A DNA stretch of 64,000 bases from Dehalococcoidia bacterium (GCA_022824185.1 JAJEAU010000010.1:62001-126000), one strand, 5' to 3'; counted from the first letter of the stretch, positions 9,763 to 19,737 are shown. Numbers and translations are program-made. The notes: a model not told the origin generated them from the sequence alone.

Positions 9763-10833
9763 TTACCCCAAATTGGTCTTGCCAAGGATGGCTTCCAACT
9801 GACTGACGTTGCCGATATCACGGGCCAACGCCATCAGATTTGCTGCGTGGTTTTCGTCGATACCCGATTGTGACAAAGCGTCCTCTGCCTCTCTCAGACG
9901 CGCGGTTATTCGTTCCAACGTGAACTCTTTGGCGCCTGCCTCCGCGGCTAACTCTGTCAGCTCCGAAATGCGAGAAGGGTCGATGACTCGCTGCAGATAC
10001 ATCTCCCCTGCCCGTCGGAGGATTGACGGGTCCTTCACCGTATCGAACAGAAACGCGATCGGCAATGACTTTTTCTTCGAGATTATTCTTCCCTGCTCCG
10101 CCGGATCCCGATCCGATCCGCCAAAAAACGACGTCCAGTCAGCGACGAGTTGTTTGACAATCCCGACACTCTCGCCGAACCTTCGCAATGCCAATCGCCT
10201 CTCCATCCCGTAATCGTCATCAAGCACCGTCGCCAACTCGGCCGACGCACCGTAGAGTGAGCCCACGCGCATAGCGACCATATCGATGTATTCCGAAACC
10301 GACACGGAAGGTCGTTCCTGAAACGAAATATCCAGAAACTCTCCTTCGCAGCGACGCAAAACCGCGTCGTCTATGATCTCCAACGCGGCGGTGACGCGGT
10401 CGATCGGTTCGCCGATGTCGCAGAGCTCGAACAATGACAAGCGCGCCAATGCATGCATCCCATCGCCGGTGTTAATGGCTTGCGATGGGCCCCATTTCCA
10501 CCAAATCGATGCCCTACCCGATCTCTCGGTGTTTCCATCCTGCACATCGCCGTGAATCAGCGCAAAGTTGTACATCAACTCAACTGAAATGGCGTATTTC
10601 ACCGCTGGTTGGAAGTCGCCATGGAGAGCCTTCGCGACCGCCAAAAGCAACGAAGCATGCAGCCGACGTTCGGTTGGTTCGTTAGTTGGTCGTCCGCGCT
10701 CGTCGGTGTGACCGAGTTGCCACGACATCATGTGATAAATCTCTAAATCTCGACCGTCGAAAAACGATCGAATGGCATCCTCGATCTGGTCTTCGGCCTC
10801 GATTGGCAATAAGGCACTGGATTGTGTCGTCAC
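9763..10833 (-). CDS. Trans-isoprenyl diphosphate synthase-like, degenerate Asp motifs
   Basis: A 356-residue all-helical polyprenyl synthetase family protein. These enzymes add isopentenyl diphosphate to allylic diphosphates using two DDxxD motifs that hold magnesium. The surrounding sequence is well conserved (HASLLLAVAKAL, NFALIHGDVQDGN, SQAINTGDGMHALA). The first motif, however, is GDVQD (Gly95) and the second is ADWTS (Ala231), so each has lost its leading aspartate. Activity is therefore uncertain; it may be a non-catalytic partner or use a changed metal site. A GTG start overlaps the upstream stop by GTGA. Confidence 0.75.
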   Translation of the reverse strand: MTTQSSALLPIEAEDQIEDAIRSFFDGRDLEIYHMMSWQLGHTDERGRPTNEPTERRLHASLLLAVAKALHGDFQPAVKYAISVELMYNFALIHGDVQDGNTERSGRASIWWKWGPSQAINTGDGMHALARLSLFELCDIGEPIDRVTAALEIIDDAVLRRCEGEFLDISFQERPSVSVSEYIDMVAMRVGSLYGASAELATVLDDDYGMERRLALRRFGESVGIVKQLVADWTSFFGGSDRDPAEQGRIISKKKSLPIAFLFDTVKDPSILRRAGEMYLQRVIDPSRISELTELAAEAGAKEFTLERITARLREAEDALSQSGIDENHAANLMALARDIGNVSQLEAILGKTNLG

Positions 10834-11444
10834 GCTGTCAACCTCAATGCATCTTCAAGTTCTTGGCGAGAGATCGGCCCTTCTCTCAGCACTCGGAGCG
10901 CTCCGTCGACCACTTGCACGACCGTCGATGCTCCAGATTCGACACCGCAGTCACCGGCGACGATCGCGTCTAACTCCTGACCGATCGATTCCTCAATCAC
11001 CCGCCAGTCCTTGCTCGGCGGTTGTCCCGAGATATTTGCGCTCGTCCCTGTCAACCCGATGCCTGTTTCCGAGATTAGTCTGAGGGCCAACTCATGATTT
11101 GGCATGCGCAACCCGACAGTCTGCAACCCGCCCGTCAGCACCTCAGGGATCTCGTCGGCGGCCTCGACTACGATCGTCAATGCACCAGGCCAAAACCGAT
11201 CGGCAAGAATCAGAGGCAATTTCCCGAAATCGCCTGACAACCTGTCGATCTGAGATCGATCTGAAATCAAAACCGGCATCGGTGTCGTGGCAGGCCGTCG
11301 TTTAATTTCGAACGCTCTCCGGATTGCCGATTCGTTCATCGCATCCACTCCAAGCGCGTAGAAAGTGTCGGTGGGAAACGCGATTACACCGCCCGAGTTA
11401 ACCGCGGCGACCGCGTCGCTTAGATCGATCTGTTCCAACGCCAT
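10830..11444 (-). CDS. tsaC: L-threonylcarbamoyladenylate synthase (Sua5/YrdC/TsaC)
   Basis: Makes threonylcarbamoyl-AMP from threonine, bicarbonate and ATP, the first step of t6A37 tRNA modification. The 204-residue single-domain form has the YrdC signature: GGVIAFPTDTFYALG, the KRRP loop, PGALTIV, VGLRMPNH and GTSANISG. It lacks the extra Sua5 C-terminal domain. It is the first gene of a run that continues with the prenyl synthase and pgk, and it is divergent from guaA. No other t6A gene is nearby. Confidence 0.93.
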   Translation of the reverse strand: MALEQIDLSDAVAAVNSGGVIAFPTDTFYALGVDAMNESAIRRAFEIKRRPATTPMPVLISDRSQIDRLSGDFGKLPLILADRFWPGALTIVVEAADEIPEVLTGGLQTVGLRMPNHELALRLISETGIGLTGTSANISGQPPSKDWRVIEESIGQELDAIVAGDCGVESGASTVVQVVDGALRVLREGPISRQELEDALRLTA

Positions 11445-11541
11445 CCAAACCTGCTAGGTGCACCTGCGCCAATGCGCCTTGACAATCGTACCATCGCCCA
11501 TTGTTAAGTCGTTTGCTGCACGGCGCGGCGTCTGGGGAGAT

Positions 11542-11547
11542 TAGAAT
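11542..11547 (+). promoter_or_regulatory. TAGAATC -10-like box before guaA
   Basis: TAGAAT followed by C lies 22 bases before the guaA ATG. An alternative promoter is TTGACA at 11479-11484 with TGTTAA 17 bases further on. Confidence 0.35.
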
Positions 11548-11569
11548 CTGGAATGATCATCACCTCGAA

Positions 11570-13237
11570 ATGACCTCAGTGAAACCTGACACCCCCTCCC
11601 ATCGCGTCGCCACATCTGACGACATCGAGCTGAATACGTACCTCGAGATCGCCGAACGCGATCGGTTGCATGGCGATTCGCCGTCGGTCCCGGTGCGAAC
11701 CGAGTCGATCGTGATCCTAGATTTCGGTTCACAGTACAGCAGACTGATCGCCCGCCGCGTACGCGAATCGAATGTCTATTGCGAGATCATTCCATTTGAT
11801 GCTGGCCCGGACATCCTGCACTTGCAAGACGTCAAAGGGATCATTCTCAGCGGCGGCCCAAACAGCGTTTACGATGCTGGCGCGCCGTTGATTCCATCGT
11901 GGGTGTTCGATGCCAAGGTGCCGATCCTCGGGATCTGCTACGGAATGCAGGCCTTGGCGCACCAACTAGGCGGTGGAGTTGTCGCGGGCATCGAGCGAGA
12001 GTATGGTCACGCCCTGCTCCACCTGAACGGCGCTGTGCATCCATTGTTCCAAGGTTTGGACACGACTGTCCCGGTCTGGATGAGCCACGGCGATCGCATC
12101 TCGGAGATGCCTCCGGGATTCCTTTCGCTCGCGTTCTCCGAAAACTCGCCTTGTGCCGTCATGGGAAACGAGGCTATGCGGGCGTACGGCATCCAGTTCC
12201 ATCCTGAAGTCACGCACACGCAACAGGGCGAACAGATAATCCGCAATTTCATTCATGGGATTTGCGGAGCGTCCGGTTCATGGACTCCGAGCAACTTCGT
12301 TCGCGACTCGATTTCACGCATCGAACAGCAGGTTGGCGACGGCAAGGTCGTATGTGCCCTCTCCGGCGGCGTCGACTCGTCAGTTGCTGCTGCGCTGATC
12401 CACCGCGCAATCGGAGATCGGTTGACTTGCATATTCGTCGACAACGGTCTCATGCGGCGCGGCGAAGCTGATCGGGTCCAATCGATTTTCGCGAGCCAGT
12501 TGGGGGTCAATCTCAGGTTCGTGGACGGCACCGAACGATTCCTCAGCGAATTGAAGGGAGTTGTCGACCCCGAAGAAAAACGGAGGAGGATCGGGGAAAC
12601 CTTCATCCGCGTCTTCGAAGAAGAGGCTCGTGACATTGGCGACGTCGATTTTCTAGCCCAAGGTACGCTCTACCCCGACGTCATCGAATCGGTTTCGCCC
12701 GAAAGTTCCGCTGCGCACAAGATCAAAACCCATCACAACGTTGGCGGATTGCCAGAAAAGATGGACTTGAAGCTCGTCGAACCGCTTCGCCATATGTTCA
12801 AAGACGAGGTGCGAGAAGCTGGTCGCGAACTCGGACTTACCCAACAATCCGTTAATCGCCAACCATTTCCAGGACCAGGACTGGCGATTCGGATAATGGG
12901 CGAAGTCACCTACGAAAAACTCGAAATCCTTCGAGCCGCAGACTGGATCGTGGTCGATGAGATAAAGGACGCAGGGCTGTATGAGCAACTCTGGCAGAGC
13001 TTTGCCGTTCTGACGGACACTCAAAGCGTTGGTGTGATGGGCGACGCTAGAACCTATCAGTACGTCGTCGCGATCCGCGCCGTTGTCAGCACCGACGCGA
13101 TGACCGCAGATTGGGCACGCCTCCCGTACGACACTATCGCTCGGATGTCTAACCGCATCGTCAACGAGGTGCCCGAGGTGAATCGGGTCGTTCTCGATGT
13201 AACTAGCAAACCGCCCGGAACCATCGAATGGGAGTGA
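11570..13237 (+). CDS. guaA: GMP synthase (glutamine-hydrolysing)
   Basis: Converts XMP to GMP using glutamine and ATP. The 555-residue protein has a class I amidotransferase domain ([15 protein letters not shown], catalytic Cys in GICYGMQ, His in FHPEVTHT). It also has an ATP pyrophosphatase domain ([14 protein letters not shown]) and the C-terminal dimerisation domain ending KPPGTIEWE. The ATG at 11570 is chosen; it gives a roughly 45-residue extension before the conserved start, and a TTG at 11501 would be longer still. It heads a purine block, with purD 19 bases downstream. Confidence 0.96.
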   Translation: MTSVKPDTPSHRVATSDDIELNTYLEIAERDRLHGDSPSVPVRTESIVILDFGSQYSRLIARRVRESNVYCEIIPFDAGPDILHLQDVKGIILSGGPNSVYDAGAPLIPSWVFDAKVPILGICYGMQALAHQLGGGVVAGIEREYGHALLHLNGAVHPLFQGLDTTVPVWMSHGDRISEMPPGFLSLAFSENSPCAVMGNEAMRAYGIQFHPEVTHTQQGEQIIRNFIHGICGASGSWTPSNFVRDSISRIEQQVGDGKVVCALSGGVDSSVAAALIHRAIGDRLTCIFVDNGLMRRGEADRVQSIFASQLGVNLRFVDGTERFLSELKGVVDPEEKRRRIGETFIRVFEEEARDIGDVDFLAQGTLYPDVIESVSPESSAAHKIKTHHNVGGLPEKMDLKLVEPLRHMFKDEVREAGRELGLTQQSVNRQPFPGPGLAIRIMGEVTYEKLEILRAADWIVVDEIKDAGLYEQLWQSFAVLTDTQSVGVMGDARTYQYVVAIRAVVSTDAMTADWARLPYDTIARMSNRIVNEVPEVNRVVLDVTSKPPGTIEWE

Positions 13238-13256
13238 ACATACTCCCCTAGACGCG

Positions 13257-14525
13257 ATGAAGATACTCGTAATCGGATCCGGCGGCAGAGAACACGCCCT
13301 AACCTGGAAACTCGCTAAGTCAGATCTGGAACCGCAGATCACTTGCGCACCGGGCAATCCCGGTATTGCGGAGATTGCAGACATCGCCGACGTAGGAGCG
13401 GAAGACGTCGACGCAATCATCGAATTCGCGTCTAAACTCAACCCGGATCTGGTCGTCGTCGGGCCCGAAGCCCCTTTGGTCGACGGCTTGGCGGACAAAC
13501 TGGCAGAGCGTGATATCCGAGTTTTCGGTCCATCCGCATCCGCGGCTCGCATCGAAGGTTCGAAATCTTGGGCCAACGACTTGATGTATCGCCATAACGT
13601 CCCGTGTCCCAGTAGCCGGACATTCGATGAGGCGTCGGCCGCGATCAGTTATGCCGAGTCACAACCAGCGGGTTCAGTCGTGGTCAAAGCGGATGGATTG
13701 GCCGCTGGAAAAGGCGTAACCGTTCCCGAAACTGCCGAGGAGACAATCGCTGCAATAACCGAGGCAATCGACCAGCGCGCGTTTGGAGACGCTGGGGCGA
13801 CGATTGTCATAGAAGAGAGGCTTGTTGGCCCCGAACTCAGCGTGTTCGCGTTCGTCGATGGGGAGTTCGTGTCGGATCCCGTCGCGGCACGGGATTACAA
13901 ACGGGCTTACGACGGCAACATCGGCGCAAACAGCGGCGGCATGGGAGCATTCACGTCGCCGAAACTTTGCGGCCCTTCTGATATGCAACACATCCGAGAA
14001 ACGATTCTCGAACCGGTTGCACGCGCCTTGGCTAATGAGGGTTCACCCTATCGCGGCGTTCTATATGCCGGACTGATGTTGACGGATTCCGGGCCCAAGG
14101 TGATTGAGTTCAATAGCCGTTTCGGTGACCCCGAGTGCGAACCGTTGATGTTGCGCCTCGATTCCGATTTGGCCGAGATATGCATGTCGGTTTCCGAAGG
14201 GCGGATGGCAGAATGTCCAGTGGTCTGGAACGACAACTGCGCAGTAGGCGTGGTTGTCGTATCCGATGGCTACCCTGGCGCATACCAAACTGGGCACCGC
14301 ATCGATGGCGAGTTGCCCCTTGAAGGCGATACAGCAGTTTTCCACGCCGGGACCGCGATTAACGACGATGGTGAATTGGTGACCGCGGGCGGCAGAGTTC
14401 TCGTGGTGACCGCTTCGTCTTCTCAATCGGTTGCGGCGGCACGTTCCAATGCGTACGAGTTAGCATCCGAGATTCAATTCACTGGCGCTCGCTACAGATC
14501 GGACATCGCCGAAAACGAGATCTGA
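13257..14525 (+). CDS. purD: Phosphoribosylamine-glycine ligase
   Basis: Second step of purine synthesis: ATP-dependent joining of glycine to phosphoribosylamine. The 422-residue ATP-grasp protein starts MKILVIGSGGREHAL and has KADGLAAGKGV, the EERLVGPELSVFAF grasp strand, SGGMGAF and EFNSRFGDPE. Length and order match the family. It sits between guaA and purB, all on the same strand. Confidence 0.96.
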   Translation: MKILVIGSGGREHALTWKLAKSDLEPQITCAPGNPGIAEIADIADVGAEDVDAIIEFASKLNPDLVVVGPEAPLVDGLADKLAERDIRVFGPSASAARIEGSKSWANDLMYRHNVPCPSSRTFDEASAAISYAESQPAGSVVVKADGLAAGKGVTVPETAEETIAAITEAIDQRAFGDAGATIVIEERLVGPELSVFAFVDGEFVSDPVAARDYKRAYDGNIGANSGGMGAFTSPKLCGPSDMQHIRETILEPVARALANEGSPYRGVLYAGLMLTDSGPKVIEFNSRFGDPECEPLMLRLDSDLAEICMSVSEGRMAECPVVWNDNCAVGVVVVSDGYPGAYQTGHRIDGELPLEGDTAVFHAGTAINDDGELVTAGGRVLVVTASSSQSVAAARSNAYELASEIQFTGARYRSDIAENEI

Positions 14526-14588
14526 CCGTACGGTGAATTAGTATTCTTCAATCTCCAAGCGATTGAACCAACACAACTGCTGACCAAA

Positions 14589-15899
14589 GTGATCCCGCGT
14601 TACTCAAGACCTGCCATGAGCCGAATCTGGTCGGAAGATCACCAGTTCGACCTTTGGTTGAAAGTCGAGATAGCGGCGTGTGAAGCGTGGGCGAAATTGG
14701 GTGTCATCGACGAGGACGACATCCGCAAGATCCGCAAAGCACGGTTTTCACGCGAAGAATACGATCGACAGTTCGAGGAGACGCGTCACGATCTCGTTTC
14801 GTTCACACGCGCAGTAGCGACTTCGCTCGGCGAAGAAGGCCGATGGATTCACCACGGCCTCACCTCCAACGACGTTAAAGACACCGCTCTAGCGATGCAG
14901 ATGTCGGAGGCGACATCGCTGTTGATCGACGGATTAGACGCGCTTTTAACAGCGCTCGCCAATCGGGCGGTCGAATTTAAACACACGCTCTGCATGGGTA
15001 GGTCTCACGGAATCCACGCCGAACCGATGTCGTTCGGGTTAAAGCTCGCGCTTTGGTGGTCGGAGATGCAACGCAACCGAGAACGCGCTGTCGCAATGAA
15101 AGACCGCGTGTCTGTCGGCATGCTCTCAGGGCCTGTTGGAACTTTCGCAGGCATTCCGATCGAGATAGAAGATCACGTATGCGCAGAACTCGGGCTCAAA
15201 CCTGCCGCTGTGTCGAATCAGGTGATCCAGCGAGATCGCCACGCTGAATACTTGCAGGTCCTCGCTTTAACCGCAGCGACTCTCGACAAAATGGCCACCG
15301 AGATTCGTTCTTTGCAGCGTACTGAGGTCGGCGAAGTCGAAGAACCTTTCGGTCAACCGGGATACGTAAGCAAAGGCTCTTCGTCGATGCCGCACAAGAG
15401 AAACCCGGAACTGTCAGAACGTATCTGCGGTTTGGCAAGAGTTATCCGATCAAACTCCTTGGTCGGGCTCGAAAACGTGGCTCTGTGGCATGAGCGAGAC
15501 ATATCTCATTCGTCAGCCGAGCGGGTCGTTCTAGCAGATTCCTCGCTCGCCCTCGATTACACGCTCGATCTGATGACGGGCATCATCGCCAACATGACCG
15601 TAAAGCCAGACCGGATGCGGCGAAATATCGATATGACCCACGGACTGGTCTTCTCGCCGCGTGTGATGCTGGCTCTCGTCGAAGCAGGTGTGGAACGTGG
15701 CGTCGCGTACGACGCCGTTCAACGAGCGGCGATGACGGCACTGGACGAGGAATCCGAGTTCAGATCGATCATCTGCGGCGACGAAATCGTCACCGCCCAC
15801 CTGAGTGATGCGACGTTGGCCGATTTATTCGATTACAGCTACTTCATCAAACAGGTTGACCCGATTTTCGACCGCCTTGGTATCGAGGAGACCAATTGA
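14589..15899 (+). CDS. purB: Adenylosuccinate lyase
   Basis: Cleaves SAICAR to AICAR and adenylosuccinate to AMP. The 436-residue fumarase-superfamily protein has GLTSNDVKDTA, the MGRSHGIHAEP histidine loop and the signature GSSSMPHKRNP that contains the catalytic serine loop. The GTG at 14589 gives the conserved IPRYSRPAMSRIWS start. Its stop overlaps the purC start as TTGA, so the two are translationally coupled. Confidence 0.96.
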   Translation: MIPRYSRPAMSRIWSEDHQFDLWLKVEIAACEAWAKLGVIDEDDIRKIRKARFSREEYDRQFEETRHDLVSFTRAVATSLGEEGRWIHHGLTSNDVKDTALAMQMSEATSLLIDGLDALLTALANRAVEFKHTLCMGRSHGIHAEPMSFGLKLALWWSEMQRNRERAVAMKDRVSVGMLSGPVGTFAGIPIEIEDHVCAELGLKPAAVSNQVIQRDRHAEYLQVLALTAATLDKMATEIRSLQRTEVGEVEEPFGQPGYVSKGSSSMPHKRNPELSERICGLARVIRSNSLVGLENVALWHERDISHSSAERVVLADSSLALDYTLDLMTGIIANMTVKPDRMRRNIDMTHGLVFSPRVMLALVEAGVERGVAYDAVQRAAMTALDEESEFRSIICGDEIVTAHLSDATLADLFDYSYFIKQVDPIFDRLGIEETN

Positions 15900-16816
15900 A
15901 CTCCAAAAACGCCGTATTCACGACCAGCCTGCCTGATCTCGTCCACCGCGGCAAAGTCCGCGACACCTACCGAGTCGACGAAGGCGTACTCTTGATGATT
16001 GCAACCGACCGCATCTCTGCGTTCGACGTGATCATGGACGATCCTGTGCCTCAGAAAGGCGTTCTCCTCGCCCAGATGTCCGCGTTCTGGTTTCGCAACG
16101 TTATCGGCGACATCGTCGACAACCACATGATTGGCATGTCATCCGACGAAGATGTCGTGGTCAATGGTGGCTACGGGGAAGCGCTTGCCCACCTACCTCC
16201 TGAATGGCGAGACCGGTCGATGTTGATTAAAGAAGCAGAGCGTATCAATATGGAGTGCGTCGTGCGCGGATACCTCGCAGGCTCCGCTTGGGCCGAGTAC
16301 CAAAGTCACGGCACGTTGAACGATGCACCGATGCCCAAGGGTATGAGAGCTGCAGAGAAGTATTCCGAACCGCTGTTCACCCCGTCGACGAAACCCGAGG
16401 AAGGTCACGATATGCCTCTCTCGGAATCAGAAGCCAAGAATCTCGTTGGTAATGAGCTTCACGATCGACTCAAAGAGACCAGCATCGCAATCTACGAACG
16501 CGCACGACGACATGCTGAAGATCGCGGCATGATCCTCGTGGACACAAAGTTCGAATTCGGGTTCGCTAACGGCGAGTTGACGTTGATCGATGAGGTGCTC
16601 ACGCCTGACTCGAGCCGTTTCTGGGACGCTGAAGATTGGCATCCCGGTTCGTTCCCGCCGGCGTATGACAAACAGCACCTTCGAGAGTGGTTGATGACAA
16701 CAACGTGGGATCGTGAACCGCCTCCGCCAACAATCCCTGATGACGTGATGGACATGACGCGTCAGCGGTATATATCGGCATACGAACGTCTAACCGGCAA
16801 TTCGTTCGAGGCGTGA
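15896..16816 (+). CDS. purC: SAICAR synthase
   Basis: Phosphoribosylaminoimidazole-succinocarboxamide synthase joins aspartate to CAIR. In 306 residues it has GKVRDTYRV, ATDRISAFDV, the ECVVRGYLAGSAW motif, DTKFEFGF and LIDEVLTPDSSRFW. It starts with TTG within the purB stop, and GAGGAG lies at ideal distance inside the purB 3' end. This is the longer, SAICAR-synthase form found in many bacteria and yeast. Confidence 0.96.
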   Translation: MNSKNAVFTTSLPDLVHRGKVRDTYRVDEGVLLMIATDRISAFDVIMDDPVPQKGVLLAQMSAFWFRNVIGDIVDNHMIGMSSDEDVVVNGGYGEALAHLPPEWRDRSMLIKEAERINMECVVRGYLAGSAWAEYQSHGTLNDAPMPKGMRAAEKYSEPLFTPSTKPEEGHDMPLSESEAKNLVGNELHDRLKETSIAIYERARRHAEDRGMILVDTKFEFGFANGELTLIDEVLTPDSSRFWDAEDWHPGSFPPAYDKQHLREWLMTTTWDREPPPPTIPDDVMDMTRQRYISAYERLTGNSFEA

Positions 16817-16839
16817 GAACCCTTGCTTAACGCTTGAAA

Positions 16840-16845
16840 TAGAAT
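16840..16845 (+). promoter_or_regulatory. TAGAATC -10-like box before the DUF3105 gene
   Basis: TAGAAT+C ends nine bases before the ATG at 16855. The transcript would then start at or near the start codon, so a leaderless mRNA is possible. Confidence 0.45.
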
Positions 16846-16854
16846 CGTAGGTTC

Positions 16855-17592
16855 ATGGCACAGTCAAGAAACAGAACTGCTACCACGCGACCTGAACACC
16901 GTCGGGGCATGACACGGTCTCAGGTCCGCGAAGAACGACGTGCGAGGAGCAATCGTCGGAAGCAGCGAAAACGGACAATCCTGATTGCTTTTGGTTCGAT
17001 TTTCGCGGTGTTTATCATCTTCGCGTTGGTCTTCCAGCAAGGATTCGTTTCCCAGGAGCAGCAACTCGGTGGTGAACGCGGGCCGTACAACAGCGGCGGC
17101 CCAGTCCCCGAGGACCCCGACGATGGTCGGGCGCACGTCCCAGATTCGGTAGTGCCTGAAACCCGATACAGCGTCTATCCCCCAACCTCTGGTCCGCACT
17201 GGAACTCTCTAGGCAGCGCCGCGAACAATTTCGAGAGAGCGCCGACTGCATGGGGACCGTATGAGCGAGTCATCCCCGACCAAGCTCTGATACACAACCT
17301 CGAACACGGCGGCATTGGTTTGCACTATGACCCCGAGCAGTGCCCGGACGGCGATTGCACAGAAATCGCGGATACACTCGCACGGATCGCTCGGGATTGG
17401 AACGACGACGAAACCTACACAGGATTTGTGATTTCGCCGTACCCGTTCACCGACACCGCCATCACCGTGACCGCTTGGCGTCATCACCTGCGGCTTGACG
17501 AGATCGATGAACCCAAAATCCTCGAGTTCGTCGACGCCTATTTCGACCGAGGGTTTGAACCCCAAGTCGCTGGCATGACTCCGGTCCGATAG
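16855..17592 (+). CDS. DUF3105 membrane-anchored protein
   Basis: A 245-residue protein with a strongly basic N-terminus (about 45 residues), one membrane segment (TILIAFGSIFAVFIIFALVF) and an extracytoplasmic DUF3105 domain. The domain shows YPPTSGPHW and HNLEHGGI, with conserved histidines that could bind metal, and a CPDGDC pair. The function is not established. It interrupts the purine block between purC and purS but has its own -10-like box, so it may be transcribed separately. Confidence 0.85.
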   Translation: MAQSRNRTATTRPEHRRGMTRSQVREERRARSNRRKQRKRTILIAFGSIFAVFIIFALVFQQGFVSQEQQLGGERGPYNSGGPVPEDPDDGRAHVPDSVVPETRYSVYPPTSGPHWNSLGSAANNFERAPTAWGPYERVIPDQALIHNLEHGGIGLHYDPEQCPDGDCTEIADTLARIARDWNDDETYTGFVISPYPFTDTAITVTAWRHHLRLDEIDEPKILEFVDAYFDRGFEPQVAGMTPVR

Positions 17593-17601
17593 TCAACCAC
17601 G

Positions 17602-17856
17602 ATGAGCGGAACCTACCTAGCTCACATCCGTGTCTCGTTCAAACCCGGGGTTCACGATCCCGAGTCCGAAACGATCGATCGGGCTTTGAACCGTCTGGGT
17701 TTTGACCAGATCGCGTCGCTGACTTCCGGCAAATTCTTCGACATTCAGATCCAAGCGGAATCTGTTGGAGCGGCTAGGCAACTGGCCAGCAACATGTGCG
17801 AAAAACTACTGGCGAATCCGGTTATCGAGACGTACTCAGTCGAAATCGTCGACTAA
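17602..17856 (+). CDS. purS: Phosphoribosylformylglycinamidine synthase subunit PurS
   Basis: An 84-residue PurS that bridges PurQ and PurL in the three-part FGAM synthase. It has the family pattern KPGVHDPESETIDRAL, GKFFDIQI and NPVIETYSVEI. In most genomes purQ and purL follow directly. Here the strand switches to the histidine operon after purS, so these partners must lie elsewhere. It starts nine bases after the DUF3105 gene. Confidence 0.93.
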   Translation: MSGTYLAHIRVSFKPGVHDPESETIDRALNRLGFDQIASLTSGKFFDIQIQAESVGAARQLASNMCEKLLANPVIETYSVEIVD

Positions 17857-17906
17857 GCGAGTTTCCCACACTACCTGCCCCAGGCTTCGATCGCCCTTCT
17901 CTCCCA

Positions 17907-17927
17907 TCGCCGTAGGATCCACGGCGA
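17907..17927. terminator. Possible bidirectional terminator hairpin between purS and hisB
   Basis: A 7-bp stem (TCGCCGT / ACGGCGA) with a 7-base loop lies between two converging operons. There is no T-run, so intrinsic termination is uncertain. Confidence 0.3.
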
Positions 17928-17945
17928 GACCCAGCAGCCACGCCG

Positions 17946-18542
17946 TCAACCAGACAGTGTGCCTTTGGTGCTGGGCACCGAATCCTCGGCCCGTTCGTCT
18001 ACCGACGCGGCTTCTCTGAATGCGCGAGCAAACGCTTTGAACGCCGACTCAATCATGTGATGTTCGTTTGAACCCCGCATTACGGTGAGGTGGAGGTTTA
18101 TTCGGCCTTCATATGCCAACGACTCGAAGAAATGCCGAGCCATGTCCGGCGAAAAATCGCCGATGTTTGACGTCGAACCCATGTCGATCACGGGGTATCC
18201 ACGTCCGCTAAGATCCACAACCGCGTGGGACAAAGCCTCATCCAACGGGACGTGCTTGCTCGACATCCGTATGATGCCTGAGCAGTCACCTAACGCTTCC
18301 GCCAAACATCGACCGATCACGATTGCCGTGTCCTCAACTGTGTGGTGCGAACCCGTCTCGATATCGCCCGACGCGGTAACAGAAAGGTCCATCATCGCGT
18401 GTTTCGCCAAGGCGTGCAGCATGTGGTTCATGAAACCGATCGGGGTGTCAATCTCCGCCCTGCCCTGCCCGTCGATGTTTAGATTGACATGAATCTGTGT
18501 CTCGCCAGTGACGCGCTTAATTTCTGCGGTTCGATCACTCAT
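17946..18542 (-). CDS. hisB: Imidazoleglycerol-phosphate dehydratase
   Basis: Sixth step of histidine synthesis, a Mn-dependent dehydratase. The 198-residue protein has the metal ligands in SHHTVEDTA and SNEHHMIESAFKA and the PSTKG C-terminus. The usual FxDHML motif reads FMNHML, a Asp-to-Asn change beside a retained His. It is monofunctional, with no phosphatase domain. The ATG at 18542 is preferred over a TTG one codon upstream. It is the last gene of the histidine operon. Confidence 0.94.
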   Translation of the reverse strand: MSDRTAEIKRVTGETQIHVNLNIDGQGRAEIDTPIGFMNHMLHALAKHAMMDLSVTASGDIETGSHHTVEDTAIVIGRCLAEALGDCSGIIRMSSKHVPLDEALSHAVVDLSGRGYPVIDMGSTSNIGDFSPDMARHFFESLAYEGRINLHLTVMRGSNEHHMIESAFKAFARAFREAASVDERAEDSVPSTKGTLSG

Positions 18543-18614
18543 CAATGCACCTCAGCACTCAATTATCAAATCCCACCCCGCTTCAATCCTCACTTTGGGA
18601 TGCAACCAATCGAA

Positions 18615-19700
18615 TCAAGCAATCTCCTGCAACGCTGAGATCACCAAATCGTTCTGCGGCGGAGTGCCGACACTCACCCGAATCGAATTTTCCAACCGCC
18701 TGCCGCTGAACTTTCTGGCGAAAATACCCCTTCGGGCCAATAACTCATACGCCTCGTCGCCGCTCCGATGTTCGAACTTAATCAACAGGAAATTAGCAGT
18801 CGAAGGCGAGTAACTGACTCCGTTCAGCTCATCGATCACGGATTCGATGCGTTTGCGTTCGGCAGTCAGCGTATCGATTCGCGCCAGTAGCTTGACCTTG
18901 TTTTCCAGTGCGGCAATTCCCGCGGACTCAGCGGCGATGTTCAAGTTATATGGCTGTTTGATCGTCATCAGGTGATCTACGATCAACTCTGACCCAAGCG
19001 CGTAGCCGATTCGCAGGCCAGCTATCCCAGCCCACTTGCTGAACGATCGAATCACGACGAGATTCTCATACTCGTCGAGCAAGCCAGCGGTAGTCTCACC
19101 GCAAAACTCATAGTAAGTCTCATCTACGACCAAAACGACGCCCGTTTCCAGGATTGCCCGTGCATCGCTTTCAGGCAACAGATTGCCGGTGGGGTTGTTC
19201 GGCGAAGCGATAAACAACAGCTTCGCACCAGTCCGTTCTATGGCGCCGACCGTCGCCTCAATATCCAACTCCCAGTCATCGCGACGCTCGACTGCGACCA
19301 GTTCAGCCTCAGAAATCCTCGCACAGAACTCGTACATCCCAAACGTTGGCGGACAGTCGATCATCGATTCCCCGGGTGCGACGAACAGTTTGGTCAGCAA
19401 CTCGATGATCTCATCGCCACCAGAACCGGCGATGATCTGTGCCGGGGGACGGCCCGTGTATTCGCTCAATTCCGCCCTGATGCGCACCAAATCTTGATCC
19501 GGGTATTCGTGTATGGGTAAACCGACGAGAGCATCGGCGATCTCCGGCAGAGGGTCGTACGGATTCTCGTTCGCGTTCAGACGAATCACGTCGGTCGGCG
19601 CCAGTCCCATTGACGTCGCCAGTTGGTCTGAATGTTGGGCGCCCACATACCCTTGAGGGTCGTAGAGATGGGGCCGCATCATTTCTCTCAAGTCGCGCAT
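18615..19700 (-). CDS. hisC: Histidinol-phosphate aminotransferase
   Basis: A PLP aminotransferase of 361 residues that converts imidazole acetol phosphate to histidinol phosphate. Motifs are RLNANENPY at the N-terminus, ASPNNPTGN, DETYYEF and the PLP lysine in RSFSKWAGIAGLRIG. It lies between hisD and hisB on the same strand, which settles its role among related aminotransferases. Confidence 0.95.
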   Translation of the reverse strand: MRDLREMMRPHLYDPQGYVGAQHSDQLATSMGLAPTDVIRLNANENPYDPLPEIADALVGLPIHEYPDQDLVRIRAELSEYTGRPPAQIIAGSGGDEIIELLTKLFVAPGESMIDCPPTFGMYEFCARISEAELVAVERRDDWELDIEATVGAIERTGAKLLFIASPNNPTGNLLPESDARAILETGVVLVVDETYYEFCGETTAGLLDEYENLVVIRSFSKWAGIAGLRIGYALGSELIVDHLMTIKQPYNLNIAAESAGIAALENKVKLLARIDTLTAERKRIESVIDELNGVSYSPSTANFLLIKFEHRSGDEAYELLARRGIFARKFSGRRLENSIRVSVGTPPQNDLVISALQEIA

Positions 19701-19737
19701 CGTCGCCTACCTTCCAACGAATATTGACAACGCAATA

